From the NCBI GenBank assembly GCA_029262415.1, contig JAJCZL010000037.1, positions 1-64,000 on the forward strand: a stretch of 64,000 bases of DNA, in the 5' to 3' direction. This DNA comes from Deltaproteobacteria bacterium (GTDB lineage: Bacteria; Desulfobacterota; Binatia; UBA1149; JAJCZL01). A program made the position numbers and the translations under genes. Position 1 is the stretch's first letter; the number at the start of each line of letters is the position of its first letter. The notes beneath the pieces were generated by a model, which searched no databases, was not told the origin of the DNA, and saw nothing but the letters and a program-made list of their open reading frames with translations. Below are positions 35,125-44,164 of this stretch, piece after piece.

Positions 35125-36300
35125 TTAGGGGCAAGTCAGCTCGACGGGCTGGCCGACCGCGTATTGGACAATCAACAGCGCATCGGTAGCCGTCACCGCC
35201 ATGGTCGAGTTGACATCGCATACCTCGACCACACAGTTCTGCGTTCCGACGGATGTGTTGAGAGCTTGCAGTGCGTCGGTTGTGGACACGTTGGTGTCTT
35301 CATTCGCGTCGCCGCACGCCACAGAAGGAGCGACTACGAGCTGCCAGCCGAGGTCGGTAAACAACTCAAGCGTGCGCTCGAGATTGTGATTGGCGCCGGT
35401 ATAACTCGGCTCCATCAGCTCGTTCGGTGCAAGCGCCGTCGAGTAGTGCGAGACCGAAGACCCCTGCTGTGCGGGATTCGGTGCGTACATCTCGACGTGC
35501 CCAGAGGCGTGCGCGCCCGAAATAAGATCGCCGCTGCCGGCGACGACCGTCGGTCCGACCCAGTGTAGGTCATCGCTACTGGTACTGGCGGCTACGCGCT
35601 CGCCATCACTCATGTCAGGATAGATCTTACCGGTGCCGTGATCTTCAAGGTTGAACATGAAGACGTCGTCCAACCCACCGAACTTCTGTCCGGTCGGTAG
35701 GTTGACGAATGCAGCGAATCCGAGCCCGTGTGAGATCTCGTGCAGTACCACGGTGGCGAGATCAATCTTTCCCGGCGGCGGAGTGCCGTCGAGTCCGTAG
35801 TACCAAGTGTTAGGAAACGAACACGTAGTCCCGATCGAGCTGTTGAACGTCGCACGAATGTCGCTGTTACTGGGCGCAAGGTCTGAACCGGCCAGCGCGT
35901 TGGCAAGAGCCTGAGGGTAGTACGTAGCGCTCAACTGTGCACCGACAAAGTCACGATGCACGGTCTGGGTTCCTGCCGAGCCGAGGATAGCACTCGTCAA
36001 GCCACAGGTCAGCGGATCGAAGTTCGAGTCGACGAGAATCTCTACGTCGCTCACCAACCGCGCGCTCAAAAGCGATGCCGCAAAGTCGAAGACGTTGAGC
36101 CGTTGCTGGCCGAGCGTGGTTCCGTCGTTGCCGCCGACCGGGCTGACCGAAGTGTTGTCGTTAAACCCTTCACCCGCTCCGTCCAGATTGACGACGGTAA
36201 CGGTCGCGGCGTGGGCGGCGGATGCTGGGACGAGAGCAGCGGCGAATGCGGTCGCAAAAAGGGCTGCGCCGAATACGTTCCGGGTTCGGGTGCGTCGCAT
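35125..36300 (-). CDS. Secreted zincin-type metallopeptidase with dockerin-like tail (paralogue 2)
   Basis: A 391-residue protein. I chose ATG 36300 (GGGGG six bases upstream) because it starts the signal peptide MRRTRTRNVFGAALFATAFA; the open frame reaches 36606. The zinc motif is VVLHEISHGLGFAAFVN, followed by SHYSTALAPNELMEPSYTG. The C-terminal dockerin-like module is CGDANEDTNVSTTDALQALN...CDVNSTMAVTATDALLIVQ and ends in a final Cys-Pro with no tail. It aligns with the protein at 33264-34568 throughout, including the GGNxGTTLGxQRLN segment near the N-terminus. So the two arose by duplication together with their small partner genes. Confidence 0.83.
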   Translation of the reverse strand: MRRTRTRNVFGAALFATAFAAALVPASAAHAATVTVVNLDGAGEGFNDNTSVSPVGGNDGTTLGQQRLNVFDFAASLLSARLVSDVEILVDSNFDPLTCGLTSAILGSAGTQTVHRDFVGAQLSATYYPQALANALAGSDLAPSNSDIRATFNSSIGTTCSFPNTWYYGLDGTPPPGKIDLATVVLHEISHGLGFAAFVNLPTGQKFGGLDDVFMFNLEDHGTGKIYPDMSDGERVAASTSSDDLHWVGPTVVAGSGDLISGAHASGHVEMYAPNPAQQGSSVSHYSTALAPNELMEPSYTGANHNLERTLELFTDLGWQLVVAPSVACGDANEDTNVSTTDALQALNTSVGTQNCVVEVCDVNSTMAVTATDALLIVQYAVGQPVELTCP

Positions 36301-36310
36301 GTCGATCCCC

Positions 36311-36676
36311 CTACTCGTGTTTGCCGCGAGTTGCGCTGTTGTTATCTGCGTGAGAGTGCGCACAGTCGCTGTGCAACACACCACCGGGGTCAACAACAGC
36401 GACCATAACGCTTTCGAATCCGCCGCCAAGATCGACGATAATGCCGCCTCCGGGCACCGGGCTCGCGACCTCGACAAGGCCGACTGTCGAGGTGCGCAAG
36501 CGTGCCTGCACCCCCGGCGAATACTCCGCGACCGATGACGCCTGTACGCCGACCGGAGGCTGCAGCTGGATGGTTTGCGCGTCGGCGTCGGTGCCGACTG
36601 CCGCAACAGCAGCTACGACAAGCGCCGTAAGAAGCGTGTTGCGGTATCTGCTGCGGCTTGGGGTATCGATTGACAT
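36311..36676 (-). CDS. Small exported protein paired with metallopeptidase 2
   Basis: A 121-residue protein starting at ATG 36676, with AAGGAG six bases upstream. A signal segment (NTLLTALVVAAVAAVGTDADA) is followed by a Gln/Val-rich stretch and a C-terminal block, GLVEVASPVPGGGIIVDLGG then GFESVMVAVVDPGG. The stop is 10 bases before the metallopeptidase start. The block resembles those in the proteins at 20268-20600 and 34572-34952. I do not know a named family. Confidence 0.68.
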   Translation of the reverse strand: MSIDTPSRSRYRNTLLTALVVAAVAAVGTDADAQTIQLQPPVGVQASSVAEYSPGVQARLRTSTVGLVEVASPVPGGGIIVDLGGGFESVMVAVVDPGGVLHSDCAHSHADNNSATRGKHE

Positions 36677-36927
36677 GCGTTGCTCCTTATCCCGTCGCGC
36701 GAACATCCGCGCCTAGGGATTTCATTGAGCAACGGCTGTGCCACCCGGTGGCGCTGGAGTTTTCAGCGGCTACGGAGACAGCGCAGGCACAATCTCGGCG
36801 TGATTTTATTGACTGTCCGGCATGGGGCACACGGTCGTGTCCAGGCCATCGGCTACTTGACCGCGCAAACGCGGCACGCGAAGCCATGCTCTCATGCTGA
36901 GACGACGCCTACACGGAAGTGCAGGCC

Positions 36928-37665
36928 TCAGGTAAGTTCTGAGGCGAAGAGCCGGGTCAGCCTTTGCCAGGCATCTGCAGCCGACTTTTCGTGATAGTCC
37001 TCGCGAGCATCGCAGAAGAAACCGTGGCCCACCCCGGGGTAGACGACAACGTCGTGATCGACACCGTCGGCGCTGAGCCGGTCACGGATTGCCTGGATTT
37101 GGTCGGCTGGGATGTAACCGTCCTTATCGCCGAAGAGACAGAGAACCTTGCCGGCGATCTTGGCGGTTCGCTCAATGGTCGCCGGCTGCTCCCCTCCCGG
37201 CGCGCCGACCGCGATCCCGCCCCCGTAAAAGCTGACTGCCGCCGCGACCGGCAACTCGCAGGCGGTGAGGTAGGCGGCGTGGCCACCGAAACAGAACCCC
37301 ATGACGCCGACCCCCTTGCCTCCGACGTCAGAGCGGGCCTTCAATGCGTCGATCGCCGCACGGGTATCCGCGAGCAACTCAGTCGCGGTGACCTTATTCA
37401 TCAGCTCGAGCCCCTTGCCCAACCCTTCGGCGTCATATCCGAGTTCGATGCCCGCAGCGGTGCGATGAAATAGATCGGGAGCCATCACCACGTAGCCTTC
37501 GGCGGCGACGCGATCGGCGACCGAGCGAATGTGTCCGTTGACACCGAAGATCTCCATAAAAAGCACCACGCCGGGATGCGCCCCGGCTGCTTCCGGCCGC
37601 GCGACGTAGGCCGGCATCTTACCGCCATCCACGGATACTTCGATTCGCTCACTTGTCGTTCGCAT
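36928..37665 (-). CDS. Dienelactone hydrolase family protein
   Basis: A 245-residue alpha/beta hydrolase of the dienelactone hydrolase family. The Cys nucleophile lies in GVMGFCFGGHAAYL, the Asp in FGDKDGYIPADQ, the His in PGVGHGFFCDAR, and the conserved Glu in LFMEIFGVNGHIR. The start has GGAGGA about eight bases upstream. Members hydrolyse lactones or esters, and many have no known physiological substrate. It stands alone. Confidence 0.9.
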   Translation of the reverse strand: MRTTSERIEVSVDGGKMPAYVARPEAAGAHPGVVLFMEIFGVNGHIRSVADRVAAEGYVVMAPDLFHRTAAGIELGYDAEGLGKGLELMNKVTATELLADTRAAIDALKARSDVGGKGVGVMGFCFGGHAAYLTACELPVAAAVSFYGGGIAVGAPGGEQPATIERTAKIAGKVLCLFGDKDGYIPADQIQAIRDRLSADGVDHDVVVYPGVGHGFFCDAREDYHEKSAADAWQRLTRLFASELT

Positions 37666-37790
37666 GTCTATTCCTCCAGGCGGGTACGGTTAGCACGCCG
37701 ACAACTGAAACTCCATCGAAGAAGCGCTGGCGGAAAAGGGCGTTGGAACAACCCAAGCGAACGCCGATAAGCCGGATTAAGCAGCCCGGG

Positions 37791-38273
37791 TCAGTTCTTG
37801 GATTCGACCCACTTTGGGCGCACCGCTTTGCCGCCCTTGGCGTCAAACACACCCATGATGGTACAGCTTCGTGCGAGACCGCTTTTGTTCACACAACGCA
37901 GACGCTCGCCGGCTGCGACTGCAACGCCCGGCTTGAAGTAGGTACAACCCGCGTTGCCGTAGGTGAACCTGACGTTCTCGTCACTGGTCGCTACGTAGAC
38001 AGCGGTATGATCCGAACAGGCCTGCGTCAGCATGAACGTCCCGGTGCGCGGAGCCTCGTACAACACCCAGCTTGCGCCGGACGGCGCGACCGCAGTGGCA
38101 CTTACGGTGTGCCCGGCGATGCGCCCGGTGTACTCAACCGCTGCAGCGCTCGAAGCGAACCACAGCAACAAAAACGCGAGCACAATGAACGTAACAAAGC
38201 CGAGCGCTGCGACTCGATCGGATCGACCGAAAGATGCGAGACGGCGCGCGGCGGTTTCTTCGGTAGTACGCAT
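37791..38273 (-). CDS. Hypothetical membrane-anchored exported protein
   Basis: A 160-residue protein. ATG 38273 is chosen because GAGGTG lies six bases upstream; the frame is open to 38390. An N-terminal Arg-rich stretch is followed by one strong transmembrane helix (VAALGFVTFIVLAFLLLWFASSAAA, in two parts). A beta-rich domain follows, containing three or four Cys (QACSDHTAVYVATSDENVRF, NAGCTYF, RLRCVNKSGLARSCTI) that could form disulfides. No family recognised. Confidence 0.65.
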   Translation of the reverse strand: MRTTEETAARRLASFGRSDRVAALGFVTFIVLAFLLLWFASSAAAVEYTGRIAGHTVSATAVAPSGASWVLYEAPRTGTFMLTQACSDHTAVYVATSDENVRFTYGNAGCTYFKPGVAVAAGERLRCVNKSGLARSCTIMGVFDAKGGKAVRPKWVESKN

Positions 38274-38449
38274 GTTTCTCACCTCAGCCGCTGAGTCTAT
38301 CGCCGTGCGCAACGGCTTGTAAAGATTATGTTCTAAAAAACAGCCATCATTGGATGCGGACACCGCACTGCGCCGCCTAGCCCCCCCCAACCCCCCAGCT
38401 GAGCTTAGCCGAGTCGCACCACAACTCGATTCTCAGTAGAGCCTGTCGT

Positions 38450-41400
38450 TCATGAGCCGTCTTCTCCGGACGGAGGCTGCCTAGCGCCGGCTTGACCCAG
38501 CGCTGTCGTGGGCGTGTCGTCGCCGGCAACCGCGACCGGCATCGCCGTCACCTCGCCCCCGGGCCACGACTTAACGTGAAGGTCGCGTTGGGGAAACGGA
38601 ATCCCTATTCCGTGTGCTGCGAGTTCGGCGTTGATCTGAGTGTTGACCCGGTCCTGAACCACGACTCTTTGGATGACGTCGCTCACAAACAGACGCAACT
38701 CAAAATCCAACGAACTCTCTCCGTGGTTGACGAACACCACCGACGGCGCCGGGTCCTTGAGAACCTCGGGGTCGCCGGTTGCGATCGCCGCCAGGATCGC
38801 GCGTACCTGCTCGATGTCGCTGCCGTAGTCGACGCCGATCTTGACCACCAACCGTGTCACGCTGTCGGCAAGCGTCCAGTTGATCACGTCTTGAGTGATG
38901 AGCGCCCGGTTGGGAACAAGAACCTCTTGCCGGTCAAAGTTCAGGACCGTGGTTGCGCGAATATTGATCCGCTGCACACGGCCTACCACAGTGCCTATGG
39001 TCACCTGGTCGCCGACACGGATCGGACGCTCAACCAGCAGGATGATACCGCTGACAAAGTTCGAGACGATCTCTTGCAAACCGAAACCGAGCCCGACACC
39101 CATCGCCGCGATCAGCCACCCAAGTCTCGCGGTGTCGAGTTTGAGTGTCGACGTCACCCACCATGCAGCGATGAACACCAAGCCGTAGCGGGTCATGGTT
39201 ACGATTGCATAGCGCAACCCGGTATCGAGACTGACGCGCGGGAACAGCGTGAGATCATAAATCCCCGGCAGATCTCGCAACAACCAGCCCGTCGCGAGCA
39301 CCAAACCGACCGCGAACACGAGATCGGCGGCGGTAACGAACTCCGGACCGTCGGCACCAACACCAGCTTGCCAAATGTCGATAGAAACCAGTGTCTGCCA
39401 GGCACGCTCGTCGAATCCCCAGATCAGTGCGAACAAATAGACGGAGACCAGCACGAACAACCAACGCGCGATCGCAGTGAGTTCGATGGCGGGCGGTTCC
39501 TCGACCGGATCACCGGTCTTGGCTGCCTCTGCCTCTGCTTCATATTTTTGCAGTCTGCGTCTATGCGCTTGGTAGCGACCTACAACCGCGGCTACCCGGC
39601 GATGTAGCGGAGGCAGCACCGCCGCGGCGATGACACTGAGCCCGACGGCACGGGCAATGTAGAGCGCCGCAAACCCGTAGCCGACGACATAAAGGACCGG
39701 TGATGCGAAAACCAGAACTGGGAACAGCACCCGCCACAGGCCTCGCCTGCGGTGCATCACCCGTGCTGTCACGCCTCGTACCCCATGCGTAATGACGACC
39801 GAGTTCGGCCGAAATACCCGGAAAGCGCAGAAGGAAACGACCAGCGCGAAGCCTGCCAGGGCTAGACGCGGAACCGCTATGAACTCGAAAGGTTCGGCAG
39901 AAGTAATCGCCCACGGAATCATCAGCGCCGCGAATCCTACAAGTGCGACCCGGCCGCCGCGGTGGATTGCCGCGGCAACCGCCGCCGGAATCCCCACGGC
40001 CAGCACGAAAACGCCGTCTGCTCGGAACAGAACGCGGTTCAACGAACGACCGAAGACGAGTACCGCGAAGGCGCGCAGACCTGATGCCGCGACCAGTCCT
40101 AGGCCCTCGGGCAGCCCCAAGCTCGAGATAACGGCTGCCGTGAACCATACGTAGGCAGGAAAAAGCACGATGCGTAGGAGGTCGACGAAGACCCTCGCAG
40201 CAAGCCGCATTGCGCCTCGATTGTAGCCGGCGTCCTGTTGCTCTCGCCCGCGTGCATACTGGGTGAGCCCACGCCACACGAAAAAGAAGATCAACGGCGC
40301 AACGAAGAAAACCACCGCCAAGTACATGGATCGATAGGACGAAGTCAGGTCGCGGTAGGTCTGCCCCAATGTTGCCGGTGATCCGGCGCGAACCGTCCAA
40401 GCGCCGAACTCCTGCAGCTCGTGCGATAGCGTCCGCAACGTTTCCGTTCCGATCGGATCGCGATCACGAATCCACAGGACCCGCGCGCGGATGAACGTAT
40501 CAAGTTCGTCGAGCGCGAAGGTCCGGTCGAGCTTGAGCGACTCGAGCCGCTGACCTTGCGCGATGACATCACTCAACGCGGTCTTCTCGGTGTTGAGCAG
40601 CCCGCGCAGTTCGTCGCGCACCCTCGCTGTTCGCGTACGCAGGTCGGCAGCCGCATCCTCGGAGAGTCCTTCGCGGATCGCCAGTATATCTTTGCGCCAA
40701 ATGTTGGTGAGGTCGTAGAGAGTGTTGTCGACTTCAAAGTGAAGGTCACGGTATCGCGACAGCTTCTCAGCGACCGACGGCGTGACTGCGATGCCGAGCG
40801 ATTTGCGCTTCAGCGGGATCTGCCGAAGCGTGTTGCGAACCAATTGCGCAACCTGTCCGCTGCTGCCGTGTTGCGTCAGGTACTGACGTAGGCGTTCGAG
40901 TGCGGTTCGATCCTCGACAATACGCAGCTCCTGCTCGTTGACTTCTTTGCTGAGAACGACGGCGAAGTCCTGCAACTGGCTGGTCTGGGCCCGCGCCCGC
41001 AGGACCTTGGCCTCCCAGTCAGCCAGCATCTTACCGGCAGGCCCCTCGGCCGCCTGCGCTTCAATCTCCTTGGCGGCGAGTTGCTCTTCGAGCTGCTTGC
41101 GGCGCGAAGACTCCTGCTGACGGAGCGCGCCACGATACTGCGCGAGTTCGCGTTCGAGCCGTTCCCCGGCGCGTTTCGTAGTTTCGACGGCAAGCGCCCG
41201 GTAGGCGTCCAGCTCCGGCGCCGCATCGCGTGCCGCATCCATCACTTCGACTGCGCGGCGCGCAATCGACTCGTTGAGGCGTGCATTCGCGAGTTCAAGA
41301 GTTACTGCTGCTGCGTTGTCGCCCTGCGCGGACTTAGCCTCTTCCTCGAGCGCTTTCTGGCGTTCAACCGCCGCGGCGGTCCGTGCTTCGAGCTTGGACC

Positions 41401-41977
41401 GTTCTTCGCCCGCCTCTGCTTGACGCTTCGCCGCAACCGATAGCGCGGCGCTGATCGAGTCGAGGGTCTCACGCAGTTTCGCAGCTTCCTGCTCTTTAAT
41501 ACGCAGGCCCTGCAGTGTAACCACACCTAGATCGGCAATGGCCGGCTTGCCGGTCTCGTCAAATGCCGCGGCTTGCTTACGCAACGACTCGGAATCGCGC
41601 CGGCTCTCCCCGAGATCGGTTTGCAGCTGCTCATGCCGATCGATTAACGAGTCAAGCTCCTCGAGCAGCGAGCGACGCCGCTCGAGGCCGCGCCTGACAC
41701 GCTCGTCAACACCGCCGGTTGCGCCATTTGCTGGAATGGTCGCAAGTCGCGAACCCACCTTCTCCAATTCTCCGGCAACTTCAGCGCGCAACAGTGCACC
41801 CTTGCCGACGTTCGACCACGGCCCACCGGCCTGCCCCACGGCCTGCAACGGCGCAAGCGCTGTCCCCGCGAGCGTCACCACAAAAACCGACAGCACGGCG
41901 GAGAATCTCACCACGGGCCGTGATGCGCCGGGTGAGCGCAACCACCCAATCGATCCGGCATGAGGTAGTCTAAACAT
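38450..41977 (-). CDS. Large mechanosensitive ion channel (MscK/KefA-like)
   Basis: A 1175-residue protein. After a signal peptide there is a long periplasmic helical/coiled-coil region (residues about 50-520, rich in Glu, Arg, Ala and Gln). About ten membrane helices follow (570-1000). The C-terminal MscS core has the pore helix GVGLGFGLQEIVSNFVSGII and the beta domain RPIRVGDQVTIGTVVGRVQR, then LVPNRALITQDVINWT. Size and layout are those of MscK (KefA)/MscM-type osmotic release channels. The tail after the MscS domain is disordered. The start has GAGGA five bases upstream and overlaps the previous gene's stop by eight bases. Confidence 0.9.
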   Translation of the reverse strand: MFRLPHAGSIGWLRSPGASRPVVRFSAVLSVFVVTLAGTALAPLQAVGQAGGPWSNVGKGALLRAEVAGELEKVGSRLATIPANGATGGVDERVRRGLERRRSLLEELDSLIDRHEQLQTDLGESRRDSESLRKQAAAFDETGKPAIADLGVVTLQGLRIKEQEAAKLRETLDSISAALSVAAKRQAEAGEERSKLEARTAAAVERQKALEEEAKSAQGDNAAAVTLELANARLNESIARRAVEVMDAARDAAPELDAYRALAVETTKRAGERLERELAQYRGALRQQESSRRKQLEEQLAAKEIEAQAAEGPAGKMLADWEAKVLRARAQTSQLQDFAVVLSKEVNEQELRIVEDRTALERLRQYLTQHGSSGQVAQLVRNTLRQIPLKRKSLGIAVTPSVAEKLSRYRDLHFEVDNTLYDLTNIWRKDILAIREGLSEDAAADLRTRTARVRDELRGLLNTEKTALSDVIAQGQRLESLKLDRTFALDELDTFIRARVLWIRDRDPIGTETLRTLSHELQEFGAWTVRAGSPATLGQTYRDLTSSYRSMYLAVVFFVAPLIFFFVWRGLTQYARGREQQDAGYNRGAMRLAARVFVDLLRIVLFPAYVWFTAAVISSLGLPEGLGLVAASGLRAFAVLVFGRSLNRVLFRADGVFVLAVGIPAAVAAAIHRGGRVALVGFAALMIPWAITSAEPFEFIAVPRLALAGFALVVSFCAFRVFRPNSVVITHGVRGVTARVMHRRRGLWRVLFPVLVFASPVLYVVGYGFAALYIARAVGLSVIAAAVLPPLHRRVAAVVGRYQAHRRRLQKYEAEAEAAKTGDPVEEPPAIELTAIARWLFVLVSVYLFALIWGFDERAWQTLVSIDIWQAGVGADGPEFVTAADLVFAVGLVLATGWLLRDLPGIYDLTLFPRVSLDTGLRYAIVTMTRYGLVFIAAWWVTSTLKLDTARLGWLIAAMGVGLGFGLQEIVSNFVSGIILLVERPIRVGDQVTIGTVVGRVQRINIRATTVLNFDRQEVLVPNRALITQDVINWTLADSVTRLVVKIGVDYGSDIEQVRAILAAIATGDPEVLKDPAPSVVFVNHGESSLDFELRLFVSDVIQRVVVQDRVNTQINAELAAHGIGIPFPQRDLHVKSWPGGEVTAMPVAVAGDDTPTTALGQAGARQPPSGEDGS

Positions 41978-42920
41978 GATTCCTCAACATCAACTCTTTT
42001 GGGTGCGGTTCGAGGTAAGTCCGCCCCGACCAGCACTCAACACCGTGCAGCCTTACGTGATGACGAATCAACGTAACCGGGACAAGGATAGGAACGAGTC
42101 CCGCGCCGTAGTCGCGAATTGCATCGCGAAGCTCGGCGCGCGAAGCAGCGTCGAGCGACTCGCGTAGATCTCCGGTCATGTGCTCGAGAACCTTGACCTG
42201 CCGCTTCCTTGTGGCGATCTTGACCAGCGTTCGCATGAAACCCCGCTGGTAATGTTCGGCGAAGAGCGCACGCGGAGTATCTTTAACTGCAGCGACGATT
42301 CTGCCGAGTGCGCGGTAGTCAGGTTCGGAGTGTGCCAGCAACTGCATCTTGTGGCCGGGATGGAACGTGACCACGTGTGCGCGCGTCCATCTGCCCGAGA
42401 ACAGCTTTCGCACACGACGGTACGCAAACATTCGCTCAATAAAGTTCTCGCGTAGCGGCGGGTCGTGCAAGCGGCCCTCCTCTTCGACCGGAAGTCCTTC
42501 GACACGGTCTAGCAGCGCCTGCGCGAACATACCCCCACCGTTGCGCCGCGGCGTCGCGCCTGCGCGATAGACCTTTACCTTTTCCATCCCACAACTCGGC
42601 GAGTTCTTTTTGAGGACGTAAGCGGATAGGTCCTGGCGCGTGAGTTCGCGCACCCGCTTGGCCGCCCACGACTCCATCGAACGCGTGTGGTCGGTCCCGC
42701 TCTTCTCGGCGATCATACGAACCTGGCCGCCGTCCTCAACCAAGCGGACGGTCTCGCGCGGAACCCCCATCCCAACTTCGACTTCCGGACACACCGGTAC
42801 CCACTCGACCCAAGGCCCAAGGACGTCGGTCAAGAACCGATCGCGCTGGTGGCCGCCATCGTAGCGAACCTGGTTGCCCAGCAGGCACGAAGAAACACCG
42901 ATGCGCAGCGAAACACCCAT
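41970..42920 (-). CDS. DUF523-DUF1722 fusion protein
   Basis: A 316-residue protein. The N-terminal half is DUF523: RIGVSSCLLGNQVRYDGGH, VPVCPEVEVGMGVPRE, KKNSPSCGMEKV, with Cys residues that may bind metal or a cluster. The C-terminal half is DUF1722 (YbgA-like): RRVRKLFSGRWTRAHVVTFH, HKMQLLAHSEPDYRALGRIV, and HVRLHG. This fusion is common and of unknown function, sometimes found next to photolyase genes. ATG 42920 is set by family similarity, 38 bases after the Mrp gene. The frame upstream of it (to 43172) overlaps the Mrp gene and is not credible. Confidence 0.85.
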   Translation of the reverse strand: MGVSLRIGVSSCLLGNQVRYDGGHQRDRFLTDVLGPWVEWVPVCPEVEVGMGVPRETVRLVEDGGQVRMIAEKSGTDHTRSMESWAAKRVRELTRQDLSAYVLKKNSPSCGMEKVKVYRAGATPRRNGGGMFAQALLDRVEGLPVEEEGRLHDPPLRENFIERMFAYRRVRKLFSGRWTRAHVVTFHPGHKMQLLAHSEPDYRALGRIVAAVKDTPRALFAEHYQRGFMRTLVKIATRKRQVKVLEHMTGDLRESLDAASRAELRDAIRDYGAGLVPILVPVTLIRHHVRLHGVECWSGRTYLEPHPKELMLRNHV

Positions 42921-42958
42921 CTCATGACTGGTATGCCCCGGCTTCGCCACGCTCGCGC

Positions 42959-44164
42959 TCAGGATTCGGTCGCGTCGTCTGGCTTGCACTCTTCGGCGTC
43001 GGCGAGACCGCGCAGATAGTCGTAAGAATACATACCGGTGTCGTGTCCGTCTTCCCACATGAAACGCACGGCGTAGCGCCCGACGCCCTCGGCGCCAACT
43101 AGAACCGCCGGTTCGGCCTTGACGAAAGTTAACGAACCTGAGTGCCCCTGGCACGCAGCGCATGGGCACCAACCGCGTAAACCTTCCGATCTATATACCG
43201 TGGTCGCACTGTCGCTCCAGGTGATGCGAACCAACTGGTGCTCTTTGTCGTGGACAATCTCAACCGGCTCGGGGGCATCGCTCTCTGCGCTGCGCCGTTC
43301 GATCGCTTTTTGTACTTCGACCGCGAGATCGGCAAATACCCTGCTCACAGGGTGGCCGGGAGCCGACTCCACGATCGGCGTACCGTTGTCGCCGGCCACG
43401 CCGATAGCTGGATCAATCGGAATTTCGGCGAGTAGTCGCAGACCGAGCTTCTCAGCCGTCTCGCTCGCCTCGCGGGTACCGAACAGCTCGTCAACATTGC
43501 CACATTTAGGACAAACGAAACCCGCCATGTTTTGCACCACACCCAGCACCGGCACGTTAATTTTGTGAAGCATCGCGACGCTGCGCTCGACATCCGCCAA
43601 TGCAACGTCCTGGGGTGTGGTCACCACAACCGCGCCGTCCAAGGGAACCTCTTGCGCGAGCGTCAGGGGAATATCGCCGGTACCGGGTGGCAGGTCGACG
43701 ACAAGGTAGTCGACTTTCCCCCAAGCCACACCGCGCAAGAACTGCTTGGTCGCGCTCATCGCCATCGGCCCGCGCCACACCACTGGAGCGTTATCATCGA
43801 GGAAAAAACCCATCGACATTACTTCAATCCCGTGGGCCTTAAGCGGTGAAATCATGTCGCTTTTGCTGTCTGCTGGGCGCGGCTGACCAGCGACCCCAAG
43901 CATCAACGGAGCACTCGGGCCATAGATGTCAAGATCAGCGTACCCGACGCGGCTACCAAGCGCCTTGAGCGCGAGTGCGAGGTTGGACGCCACCGTCGAC
44001 TTGCCAACCCCGCCCTTGCCGCTGACAACGGCGATAATGTGATCGGCGGTCGGCAATTTAGTCTTGCGCGACTGACCGGCCGCGCCCTCGGCGTGGCCGT
44101 GACCATGACTGTGGTTATGGCTGTGATCGTGGTTGTGATCATGGTCGTGGTTGTGATCAGACAT
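42959..44164 (-). CDS. Mrp/NBP35-type P-loop ATPase with His-rich N-terminus and C-terminal DUF971 domain
   Basis: A 401-residue Fe-S carrier-type ATPase. Residues 1-24 are an alternating His tail (MSDHNHDHDHNHDHSHNHSH..., 11 His). The Mrp domain has the P-loop SGKGGVGKST (about 48-57), DLDIYGPSAPLM, DLPPGTGDI, and a CPKCG pair that bridges the dimer and holds the cluster. From about residue 300 comes a DUF971 (GBBH-like N-terminal) domain: VRITWSDSATTVYRSEGLRG, CPCAACQGHSG and VRFMWEDGHDTGMYSYDYL. ATG 44164 overlaps the stop of the first mrp gene by eight bases. The tail suggests metal buffering or delivery. Confidence 0.88.
   Translation of the reverse strand: MSDHNHDHDHNHDHSHNHSHGHGHAEGAAGQSRKTKLPTADHIIAVVSGKGGVGKSTVASNLALALKALGSRVGYADLDIYGPSAPLMLGVAGQPRPADSKSDMISPLKAHGIEVMSMGFFLDDNAPVVWRGPMAMSATKQFLRGVAWGKVDYLVVDLPPGTGDIPLTLAQEVPLDGAVVVTTPQDVALADVERSVAMLHKINVPVLGVVQNMAGFVCPKCGNVDELFGTREASETAEKLGLRLLAEIPIDPAIGVAGDNGTPIVESAPGHPVSRVFADLAVEVQKAIERRSAESDAPEPVEIVHDKEHQLVRITWSDSATTVYRSEGLRGWCPCAACQGHSGSLTFVKAEPAVLVGAEGVGRYAVRFMWEDGHDTGMYSYDYLRGLADAEECKPDDATES

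Noticed and set aside
38492..39607. A 371-codon plus-strand frame
   Set aside because: It is antisense to the MscS core of the large mechanosensitive channel; composition and lack of motifs mark it as a shadow.
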